From positions 1 to 14,571 of the forward strand of contig JAGMFA010000038.1 of assembly GCA_023127875.1 (NCBI GenBank): 14,571 bases of DNA. The letters are read 5' to 3'. This document shows positions 8,089 to 14,158 of the stretch, piece after piece (position 1 is the first letter of the stretch; the number at the start of each line of letters is the position of its first letter). Origin of the DNA: Candidatus Zixiibacteriota bacterium. Lineage in GTDB: Bacteria > Zixibacteria > MSB-5A5 > SM1-73. The position numbers and the translations under genes are program-made. The notes below the pieces were generated by a model. It saw only the letters and a list, made by a program, of their open reading frames with translations, was not told where the DNA came from and did no database searches.

Positions 8089-8241
8089 GCCCGTACGGGC
8101 ACAGCTGCGGATAAAAATGTGATTGTTCTAAAAAGTTCTTTATTCCCCCAAGAAATCAAGTCTTGTTCGGGCAGGGGTTAAACCCCTGCCCGATCCAGGA
8201 TTGTTTTAAAAAGCTTTTCCTTCCCTGAAAAATCAGCTTAA
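8089..8241. repeat. Alternating hairpin and AT-linker array (two units)
   Basis: Unit 1 is the palindrome GCCCGTACGGGC (8089-8100) followed by an AT-rich linker (8122-8166, ATTGTTCTAAAAAGTTCTTT and on). Unit 2 is a 12-bp perfect inverted repeat around one A (CGGGCAGGGGTT 8168-8179, AACCCCTGCCCG 8181-8192), followed by a related linker (8200-8241, ATTGTTTTAAAAAGCTTTTC and on). A third linker, with TTCAAAAGCTTTTTCTTCCCT, sits at 12808-12842 behind another palindrome. Confidence 0.55.
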
Positions 8242-8436
8242 CCGGGGACGGAACGATGATTCGATTAACTCACCATGAAAGGGAATTTTTTCCTCCATGA
8301 AAATTTGTCCATCAATGGGCTACGGGTTTGTCCAAAGCCTATCCTAAAAAAATAAATGATGAATACAGAGAGATAAAGTTAAACTCCGTCTCTTCTGTCA
8401 ATCAGTTAAGGTATTAGAAGAATTTCCTCCTGTTTT

Positions 8437-8464
8437 ATTATAACAATCACCACCCAAAAGTCAA
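8437..8464 (-). promoter_or_regulatory. Sigma70-type promoter on the - strand
   Basis: Read on the - strand: TTGACT (8464-8459), a 16-nt spacer and a perfect TATAAT (8442-8437). AGGAGGAAAT follows at once (8431-8422), but no start codon is placed for it. The next gene downstream is the IPTL-CTERM protein, about 770 nt away. Either that gene has a long leader, or a small RNA starts here. Confidence 0.5.
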
Positions 8465-8630
8465 GTGTTTTTTGAATAAAATGTTTCCGGACATCTAATG
8501 CCTTGATTTGCAATCACATAGCCTTTCTGATGGCTTCTATTCGGGTCTTTATTGTCTGATATCTCCTGAAGAACCATAGCCATTTTATGTTTAGATGTCT
8601 GTTCCCTTAGCATTTTACACGTCTTCAAAG

Positions 8631-8736
8631 CTCGTAGGGTGGGCACCTCTGCCCGCCAAATCTTTGAATTTAATTATGCGGGACTGGTCATGCCATAGGC
8701 AGATTCCGCTAGAGGCGGAAGAGATCGGCCTACGAG
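8631..8736. repeat. 106-nt element bounded by CTCGTAGG/CCTACGAG
   Basis: Perfect 8-bp terminal inverted repeats at 8631-8638 and 8729-8736. Inside are GGGC/GCCC (8641-8654) and TTCCGC/GCGGAA (8704-8720). The GTAGG/CCTAC ends link it to the elements at 5573, 5621, 8804 and 12741. It is a candidate nonautonomous mini-element; there is no obvious target duplication. Confidence 0.5.
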
Positions 8737-8752
8737 GATCTGAATTGGCAAG

Positions 8753-8788
8753 AAAAAGGTGGACGCCTTGTTCAGCGTCCACCTTTTT
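8753..8788 (-). terminator. Rho-independent terminator of the dockerin protein gene
   Basis: A 14-bp perfect stem, AAAAAGGTGGACGC (8753-8766) against GCGTCCACCTTTTT (8775-8788), with an 8-nt loop. On the - strand it ends in five T, 59 nt after the stop of the 8847-11942 gene. It has T-runs on both sides, so it could also work from the + strand. Confidence 0.85.
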
Positions 8789-8803
8789 CATCGACGACCT
8801 GCT

Positions 8804-8837
8804 GTCGGGCAGTCCCCCGTATGGGGGACAGCCCGAC
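8804..8837. repeat. Long hairpin just past the dockerin gene
   Basis: GTCGGGC (8804-8810) pairs with GCCCGAC (8831-8837), then after a 2x2 internal loop TCCCCC pairs with GGGGGA around GTAT. CTACGA follows directly, so the right end carries the CCTAC motif of the other palindromes. It lies 10 nt past the gene's stop and precedes the terminator. Confidence 0.6.
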
Positions 8838-8846
8838 CTACGACTC

Positions 8847-11800
8847 TTAGTTGGCAGCCCAAGGTGGGTTGCAGCAGTTAGGATTAGGCGGCGGCGCAGG
8901 TTGCTTATATAGGTAGTTGATCAGGTAAACAATGTCGCCAAGATCCACTACGTCATCATTGTTGACGTCTCCGACACACTTATATGGCACAGGCGCCGGC
9001 GCAGGTTGCTTGTATAGGTAGTTGAGCAGATAGACAATATCGCCAAGATCTACAACCCCGTCGTTATTCACATCGCCGCATTTCACTATTTCTTCACCGG
9101 TGATCACAAACGCCATGTCAAGTGTGATTCCAGTTATCGGGTCGTACAGCGGAATCCACTGATAAGGCGGCATAAACACGGCCCACACCGCATCATCGTT
9201 CCAATGATCCAACGACGTCTTCCAACCCCACAACGGTAGCTCAGGATACCCCGGTGGACCAAGATCGGCAATGATGTCCAACCAGTAGATGGTTCCACTG
9301 TCCTGATAGAATGGTTCCGGAATGTTTGTAATATCGTACCGGAAATACTCGTTATGGTTGGGATGCTCCCACCATTGCTCATAGGGATCATACCAACCTT
9401 GTGGAGAAGGATTCATTGGAACCACTTCGAAGTCTGTGATATACGCTGACCACAACTCCTCGCCTGGATGGCTGAACGGAGGCGCGGGGATATCCGCATG
9501 GATAGATAGATAGAAGCCAGCAATCTCTCCCACATAGTCGCCAAGCCATGAACCCCAGAAGTGGACATCTGTAATCGGTCCTGTCTTCGTACACATAAAG
9601 TCATCTGCTACCACTATCCCCGCCATGGTCGCAACAACATCCCACCCTTCTGGATCGGGCAGTTGCGGGTAATGCATCTTGTGATTGGGCCACGGCTCCT
9701 CGGTGGCATGCACGTATGCGACGTCTTCATCGTATACACCCACGGCCTGTTCTTCACAGTCGCCCTGTGCCCATACATAGTTTGAATCGAGGTGGCACGC
9801 TGGTCCAACCACATGCGCGGTGACCGTGATGTCAATCGTGTTACATGGTGATAATGGTCCAGGGAAATTCCACTCCAGGTACGTTCCTCCCGGAACCGGG
9901 TCTACGATATCCGGAGGCGGAACTGCATCCAAAAACTCCAAGCTCGAGTCCATGAAGTCCTCAACGATTATGTTGGTCAAGTCACAGCAGGTTCCGTCAT
10001 TGTGGATGGTAATGAGGAATTCTGCATTGTTGCATACGTCTATGTCTGTAGAGTCAACCCACTCTTGCAGTGTCTCATCCCACACTTTTTTCTTAACGTC
10101 GATGCTTGGTGTGCATTCTATTCCTCCGGTGATCACAAACGCTAAATCAAGCGACCCTCGGCAGTCGTGTTCGATCCAACCCGCTCCTTCGGGGATCACG
10201 AAGTTGTAACCCATGACGTCGATGGAGATCCACTCTGGGTTATAGTCAGGCCACTCCCAATCAAAGACATGATGACCGGGCTCAACCGGACCATCGTAGA
10301 GAATGTCGCGACCAATGTAGAGCTCCTCCGGCACTCCGGGCAGAGGTGGCGCACTGTCGGCAGGAGGCTGGTCGATCGACCACAGATCGGTTGACCAGTT
10401 CACAGCAAAGGTGAGCCAGGAAGGCGGACCTGGTTCTAATTCAAACACATCAAACTCGGTGTGGACCACTTTCTTGCGCAAGGAATCGAATGGGTGGTCG
10501 TAGAACCAGATATTCCACCATTCGGTCGGCTCGTAGAAGTACCAGCCATTGATTGAGGTACCATCATCGTAGTAATTGGTTCCGCCGCTCATCGGGGGAA
10601 TGAGCATCCCACCCGGGTCGACCGCGACCCAGAACAGGTTCATGAGTGGCTCTGATGGCTCCCAGATGTCGATCCAGTTCAGCTCACCCCAAAAAGCCCA
10701 GACCGCGTCATCCATAAAGTGGTCTTCGGAGTTCTTCCAGCCCCATACTGCATCAGGATATTCCAAAACGACCGCGCTGATATTCAGCCAGTAGATGGTG
10801 TCCTGGAACTGGTAGAACCAGTCTGGTTCGTCAAGACAGATATTGTACTGGAAGTAGGCCTGATGATCGTCCGGGATAACCTCGCCAGTGGAAGGATCAT
10901 ACCACCCTTCCGATGTAGGTGGGTCGATCGGAGTAAAGTCGAAGTCCTCAACATACAGCTCCCACAGCGTCACGCCGGGCTTACTGTAAAGCGGACCAGG
11001 ACCATCCGGATCCGGGATGTTCGAGTGGATACTGAGCCAGAAGCCAACAATCGTTCCCTCGAGGCCGTACTTCCACGACCCCCAGAAATGGATGTCCTTG
11101 ACCCAGCCTGAATCCGAACACTGCCAATCGTCTGCTAAGACCAGAGGTTGGGTGGCATTCACGTCCCAGCCGTCCTCATCCGGCAACTGCGGAAAGTGCA
11201 TCTTGTGAGGATCTCCCGGCTGCCAGTCACATTCCTCCTCATAGGTCAGTTGGAAGCACATGTCCACGGCATAGCCAAAGACGTCCTCCGAGTTGGTCCA
11301 GTTCGGGAAACCGAAATACACGGACTTGAAGACGGCCTGGTGCAGCAGGATCGGATCATCGTGCATACCCCAGCCGGACTGCGGCGGGTAGGCACCAATG
11401 CCCTGAATGGAGATCCAGTACTTCATACCAGCCATGAAGCTCAACGGAGCTGGCAGATCAACCGAGTAGCTGCAGAAGTAAGAATAAGTCGACTCTATTA
11501 ATGTCTCGTTGACTTGGGCGTTGGGGAACGTGTAGGTGGCGATTACAGCACCAGGTTTGGTGCCATCTCCGATGTCGTTATAGAACTTGACTTCCCAGTC
11601 AAAGTTGCCATCATAAGGGTCCTGGCCTTGTACCCAGTAGCCGCCAATCCAGTGGACGTCATTTACCAACTGGTCTTGCGTGAACATGAAGTCATCCGCC
11701 TCGATGGGGTCCAAGCCGGAGGCGGGATCGTTCTGCGATGCGCCCAAACCAATGTAGTTCATCCCGTTGTCCCAAACAACCGCTTTGGAAACAGGGCTTG

Positions 11801-11942
11801 GCCAACTGTGTACGGTCCCATCTGTAACGAATGGTGTAATTCCCGTTCTATGCTCACCCGTTGTATATGCCGTTATGGCTACAGATGCCACCAATACCAT
11901 TACTATCGCAAGTATTGCCAGCCTTTCTTTCTTCTTTTTCAT
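8847..11942 (-). CDS. Large secreted protein: three related ADDF domains, DUF11-like domain, C-terminal dockerin pair
   Basis: A 1031-residue exported protein. The signal peptide is MKKKKERLAILAIVMVLVAS and on, to about residue 28. Three related beta-rich domains follow at about 50-237, 245-430 and 753-950. They share ADDF/ADDW early on, GxW or WGS, YWISI/YWLNI/YWLDI, WGWK with DDAVW (WGMHDD in the first), and two end in forms of DMxFxxT. Residues 430-610 are Trp- and Pro-rich and end with a stray DLAFVITG. At 612-745 is a DUF11-like repeat (VCNNAEFLITIHNDG). The C-terminus has two type I dockerin calcium loops, DVNNDGVVDLGD and DVNNDDVVDLGD (957-1002). Dockerins bind cohesins or, in non-cellulosomal bacteria, other partners; none is seen here. 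ATG at 11942 has GAGGT 8 nt upstream. A surface or extracellular role is likely, but no enzyme motif is visible. Confidence 0.85.
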   Translation of the reverse strand: MKKKKERLAILAIVMVLVASVAITAYTTGEHRTGITPFVTDGTVHSWPSPVSKAVVWDNGMNYIGLGASQNDPASGLDPIEADDFMFTQDQLVNDVHWIGGYWVQGQDPYDGNFDWEVKFYNDIGDGTKPGAVIATYTFPNAQVNETLIESTYSYFCSYSVDLPAPLSFMAGMKYWISIQGIGAYPPQSGWGMHDDPILLHQAVFKSVYFGFPNWTNSEDVFGYAVDMCFQLTYEEECDWQPGDPHKMHFPQLPDEDGWDVNATQPLVLADDWQCSDSGWVKDIHFWGSWKYGLEGTIVGFWLSIHSNIPDPDGPGPLYSKPGVTLWELYVEDFDFTPIDPPTSEGWYDPSTGEVIPDDHQAYFQYNICLDEPDWFYQFQDTIYWLNISAVVLEYPDAVWGWKNSEDHFMDDAVWAFWGELNWIDIWEPSEPLMNLFWVAVDPGGMLIPPMSGGTNYYDDGTSINGWYFYEPTEWWNIWFYDHPFDSLRKKVVHTEFDVFELEPGPPSWLTFAVNWSTDLWSIDQPPADSAPPLPGVPEELYIGRDILYDGPVEPGHHVFDWEWPDYNPEWISIDVMGYNFVIPEGAGWIEHDCRGSLDLAFVITGGIECTPSIDVKKKVWDETLQEWVDSTDIDVCNNAEFLITIHNDGTCCDLTNIIVEDFMDSSLEFLDAVPPPDIVDPVPGGTYLEWNFPGPLSPCNTIDITVTAHVVGPACHLDSNYVWAQGDCEEQAVGVYDEDVAYVHATEEPWPNHKMHYPQLPDPEGWDVVATMAGIVVADDFMCTKTGPITDVHFWGSWLGDYVGEIAGFYLSIHADIPAPPFSHPGEELWSAYITDFEVVPMNPSPQGWYDPYEQWWEHPNHNEYFRYDITNIPEPFYQDSGTIYWLDIIADLGPPGYPELPLWGWKTSLDHWNDDAVWAVFMPPYQWIPLYDPITGITLDMAFVITGEEIVKCGDVNNDGVVDLGDIVYLLNYLYKQPAPAPVPYKCVGDVNNDDVVDLGDIVYLINYLYKQPAPPPNPNCCNPPWAAN

Positions 11943-12556
11943 TTTTTTCTACCTCTCACTATAAAGGTTGAACTCTTAATCACTTAGTTCTTTAAACAAT
12001 TTACCGTCCAATACACCCTCTCATGGAAGAGTAACCAGAAAGAGAATTGACTGTCGCTTTTAATATCGACATTCAAACCCCCCTGGTTCATTATTTTAAA
12101 ACAAAAATTTGGTTCCCCTTTTTGGCTTGACTGTAAAATCGAAAGAAAACCCACTCTTTGGTTAAAGCAAAACAGCCAACCAAACCAAACGGCACGTGAT
12201 AATAAAATCTCGCATGCACTTCTACATGGGTGATTTATAAACTGGGAGGCTTCAACACATTTGCCTCAAAGTCTTCCTCTTTTACCTCCTTCCGGTCTCA
12301 AAGCCCCCCGCCATTGGCAGGGGAGCTATGGTTTAGAAAGTTTCAGGTTACTTCAACAAATTCTTTGCTCTTTTGCAAAGAGCAAAATTTGAACACAACA
12401 ATTCTGATGAGATTCTGCTAAAGTAAAAGAAGGACTTAATTCCCACCGAAAGATAAAGGAAGAGAATGTAAACCTTTTCCTTTAATCTTTCCTCCTAAGG
12501 CTGCTAACCATGTAACCATTATAATAAAAGAAATAAAACCATTTTTGTCAAGTATT
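11943..12556 (-). other. Gene-free upstream region, possible long leader of the dockerin gene
   Basis: I find no supported gene here. The short + strand reading frame at 12230-12421 has no family match and no clear ribosome binding site. Near the right edge, on the - strand, lie TTGACA (12551-12546) and TATTAT (12526-12521), 19 nt apart, with TATAAT overlapping at 12523-12518. AGGAGG occurs at 12496-12491. If used, this would give a leader of about 570 nt holding the hairpin at 12357-12391. Promoter confidence is lower than at 8437-8464 because the spacing is long. Confidence 0.35.
12357..12391. repeat. Long AT-rich hairpin in the dockerin gene leader
   Basis: CAAATT plus TTGCTCTT (12357-12372, with a 2-nt bulge CT) pairs with AAGAGCAAAATTTG (12378-12391), giving 14 pairs around a 5-nt loop TTGCA. 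There is no following T-run on either strand, so it is not a simple terminator. Confidence 0.5.
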
Positions 12557-12577
12557 TTTTTGTGTTTTGTGAATTTT

Positions 12578-12595
12578 TTATACATTCGTGTATAA
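12578..12595. other. Palindrome with TTCG tetraloop
   Basis: TTATACA (12578-12584) and TGTATAA (12589-12595) enclose TTCG, the very stable tetraloop. Runs of T lie on both sides (12574-12579 and 12597 onwards). It may be a weak terminator on the + strand or a protein-binding palindrome; there is no gene just upstream. Confidence 0.35.
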
Positions 12596-12740
12596 ATTTT
12601 TTATATATGCTTTTTTACCTTATAGATATTCCCTAAGGCCTCAGGAAAAGGAGAGCTAACCTAATTATGTGAAAGCCTTTATGAGGGCTATCCTATAATC
12701 TCTCATGGGTGGTTTGTATTTCTTAATTCAGAAATAGGTT

Positions 12741-12790
12741 TGTAGGTCGGATATGCCTGCCAGCCCTGGGTCGCAAGACCTATCCGACAC
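12741..12790. repeat. Palindromic element TGTAGGTCGGAT...ATCCGACA
   Basis: GTCGGAT (12746-12752) pairs with ATCCGAC (12782-12788). Inside, GGTC-GCAA-GACC forms a GNRA-type hairpin (12769-12780). The left end carries the GTAGG motif. The inner GGTCGCAAGAC also occurs at 7808-7818. The AT-linker module follows at 12808-12842. Confidence 0.55.
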
Positions 12791-12857
12791 TTTTCTTTTG
12801 AAATGTAATTTTTTTCAAAAGCTTTTTCTTCCCTCAGCTTTAGCACTCTTTTTTGAT

Positions 12858-12892
12858 AAAAAAATAGCCGGCAGATCAATTATCTGCTGGCT
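12858..12892 (-). terminator. Rho-independent terminator after the tRNA fragment
   Basis: On the - strand: AGCCAGCAGAT (12892-12882), loop AATTG, ATCTGCCGGCT (12876-12866). This is 11 pairs including one G-T, followed by A and seven T (12864-12858). It lies 15 nt past the 3' end of the tRNA fragment, so it is the natural end of the former tRNA transcript. Confidence 0.85.
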
Positions 12893-12906
12893 GGGGATAA
12901 TTCAAA

Positions 12907-12950
12907 TGGGCCCAGCAGGACTCGAACCTGCGACCCACTGATTATGAGTC
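12907..12950 (-). pseudogene. 3' half of a CAU-anticodon tRNA (Met or Ile2), probable attachment-site remnant
   Basis: Read on the - strand, the anticodon loop CTCATAA, the 3' anticodon arm TCAGT, the variable loop GGGTC, the T arm (GCAGG and CCTGC around TTCGAGT) and the acceptor 3' strand TGGGCCC with discriminator A are all intact. Before the loop, CAGGA stands where ACTGA is needed, with three mismatches, and no D arm or 5' acceptor GGGCCCA is found further out. Identity therefore starts at the anticodon loop, the usual crossover point of tyrosine integrases, and continues through the native terminator. A group I intron in the loop would be an alternative, but no 5' half is visible within 1.6 kb. 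Confidence 0.75.
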
Positions 12951-13301
12951 CTGCGTCAATTTGAGCAAGACCCTCATTGATTACCAACAACTTAGCTGGT
13001 CTGATTTCCTACCTTCATATGAAAATCAGACGCTCACTTTTCTAATCCTCAAATCTCCTTTCCTCTTTTTTAATATACGATCAATAACTTGACTTGTCAA
13101 CGTATTTTCTTAACATTGGAACTGAAAAACTTCTTGTTAGTAAAGGTAAGGTCATCCTGGAATTACATTCTTTTTTGTTTCACGGTTGCTCTGAGTGTGG
13201 ATTCAGCTCTATCAACAATTCATTTTCTCATACCGATGGTGTCAAGCTGTTTCCGCTCAAACAAGGAACAATGGTATTTCATGAAAGACGTTAATAAGAT
13301 T
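12951..13301. other. Gene-free stretch beside the tRNA fragment
   Basis: No supported gene. A + strand frame at 13094-13294 (TTG start, 66 residues, one CSECG motif) lacks a ribosome binding site and a recognisable family. The - strand frame that reads through the tRNA fragment (QVRVLLGPF) is the well-known artefact of tRNA sequence. If the tRNA remnant is an attachment site, this is the end of the integrated element. Confidence 0.45.
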
Positions 13302-13721
13302 TTATTTAAAAAGTTTCATCCCCACCACCATCAGAAATTCACCTGGGTCGACCACCTTAATTTTTTCAAACTCCTTAAATGGGGAATGCTTTTTGTTGCC
13401 GGTGACAATGTAATCGACTTTACCCTCTAAGGCGCATTCCAGGATTCGATTATCAGCTAAGTCCTCAGGTATTCTGTCCACTTTGATCTTAGGTTTGATT
13501 ACTTTAGCGTGCTCTTTGATGAAATCCAACAATTTAGGAATCTCTTGGTGAAAAGGTTTGAATTTTGGTCTTTTCAGGACCGTTTCATATTCTTCAAGCA
13601 GAGCCGGGGACACGAAAAGCTCGACCAAATGATTATAGACCAAATTCAAAAGGATGTAAGGTCGACCCCGGGCGATGATACCTGAGACGATGATGTTGGT
13701 GTCGTAGACGGCTTTGATCAT
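13302..13721 (-). CDS. PIN-domain toxin of a type II toxin-antitoxin pair
   Basis: A 139-residue PIN-domain ribonuclease of the COG1569 toxin group. PIN toxins cut RNA, often tRNA, using a cluster of acidic residues that holds magnesium. Visible here are D7 in VYDTNI, E43/E44 in LLEEYE, D90 in LADNRILECA and D103 in VDYIVTGNKKH. The position often held by D in TGD is N109, a form also common in this subgroup, so activity is not excluded. The C-terminus, IKVVDPGEFL, is typical. Its ATG overlaps the antitoxin stop by 4 nt (ATGA), so the toxin is made only after the antitoxin. There is no signal peptide; it acts in the cytoplasm. Confidence 0.9.
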   Translation of the reverse strand: MIKAVYDTNIIVSGIIARGRPYILLNLVYNHLVELFVSPALLEEYETVLKRPKFKPFHQEIPKLLDFIKEHAKVIKPKIKVDRIPEDLADNRILECALEGKVDYIVTGNKKHSPFKEFEKIKVVDPGEFLMVVGMKLFK

Positions 13722-14023
13722 AAAGCCGGTGTTTTTAATTCCGCTCTTGCCGCTTTTATCTCTCGGTCAATATCTCTCAAGGACATTTTATTTAAGCCAC
13801 TCTCTTTAGCTTTCTTCAAAAGTCTCTGAAGAAGCTTAGGTTCTTTGAGAATATTTTTAAGATAATCCTCCACACTCAAGATGATCACTTGAGGTTCCCC
13901 CTTTTTACTCACCAAGAAGCGATCTTGCTTTTTGGTAGCCCTTTCCATAATTTGTCCAAATTGAGTACGGGCTACGAGAGCAGGAATAACCTTGGTCACT
14001 TTGAGAACTCCTTTGTTGCTCAT
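13718..14023 (-). CDS. Phd/YefM-family antitoxin
   Basis: A small antitoxin of about 101 residues. The N-terminal half (VIPALVARTQFGQIMERATKKQDRFLVSKKGEPQVIILSVEDY) is the Phd/YefM fold that binds operator DNA as a dimer. The Lys/Arg-rich C-terminal half should wrap and block the PIN toxin. A TTG at 14026 would add one residue, but AGGA lies only 3 nt before it and 6 nt before the ATG at 14023, so ATG is preferred. It is the first gene of a two-gene operon with its own promoter and a palindromic operator, as expected for autoregulation by the toxin-antitoxin complex. Confidence 0.9.
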   Translation of the reverse strand: MSNKGVLKVTKVIPALVARTQFGQIMERATKKQDRFLVSKKGEPQVIILSVEDYLKNILKEPKLLQRLLKKAKESGLNKMSLRDIDREIKAARAELKTPAL

Positions 14024-14051
14024 CAATCTTCCTCTTTATAAGTGGTTGAAC

Positions 14052-14067
14052 AACTAATTAATTAGTT
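14052..14067. promoter_or_regulatory. Palindromic operator of the toxin-antitoxin operon
   Basis: AACTAATTAATTAGTT is a perfect 16-nt palindrome placed between the -10 box and the ribosome binding site of the antitoxin gene. Next to it is GTTG-AA-CAAC (14045-14054). Phd/YefM proteins bind palindromes in this position, so it is a likely operator. Confidence 0.65.
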
Positions 14068-14074
14068 CACTATT

Positions 14075-14102
14075 ATGATAACACCCTTTTCATTATTGTC
14101 AA
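14075..14102 (-). promoter_or_regulatory. Sigma70 promoter of the toxin-antitoxin operon
   Basis: On the - strand: perfect TTGACA (14102-14097), a 16-nt spacer and TATCAT (14080-14075, 5 of 6 consensus positions). CATAAT (14077-14072) is an alternative at 19 nt. Transcription would begin about 45 nt before the antitoxin start and pass through the palindrome. Confidence 0.7.
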
Positions 14103-14158
14103 GGATTTTCTCGAACAAGAAATAACCGATCAGGTCAAGCCCATTTTTTGCCGTCTGA

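Larger units (their letters stand above)
7667..8752. other. Gene-free, hairpin-rich spacer between two secreted-protein genes
   Basis: I see no supported gene in these roughly 1.1 kb. The stretch holds at least five hairpins, two copies of an AT-rich linker module, a - strand promoter-like sequence and a 106-nt palindrome-bounded element, each listed separately. The stretch 8245-8420 shows nothing clear. If the - strand promoter is real, most of it is the leader of the 5900-7660 gene. Confidence 0.6.

Noticed and set aside
8461..8646. 61-residue - strand reading frame
   Set aside because: Its start lies inside the CTCGTAGG-bounded repeat, its end lies at the promoter-like sequence, and the protein resembles nothing recognisable.
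12230..12421. 63-residue + strand reading frame
   Set aside because: No ribosome binding site; it crosses the long hairpin at 12357-12391; composition looks like translated noncoding DNA.
11943..12560. Known riboswitch in the dockerin gene leader
   Set aside because: I looked for GEMM (cyclic di-GMP) type conserved bases and found none; only simple hairpins are visible.
12753..12941. 62-residue + strand frame ending GPAGLEPATH
   Set aside because: This ending is the familiar artefact of reading a tRNA gene on its opposite strand; the tRNA fragment explains it.
12907..12950. Functional tRNA or tmRNA end
   Set aside because: The 5' anticodon arm does not pair and no D arm or 5' acceptor strand is present; the CAU anticodon loop excludes tmRNA.
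13094..13294. 66-residue + strand frame with a CSECG motif
   Set aside because: TTG start without a ribosome binding site, only one cysteine pair, and no known family. It cannot be separated from chance.
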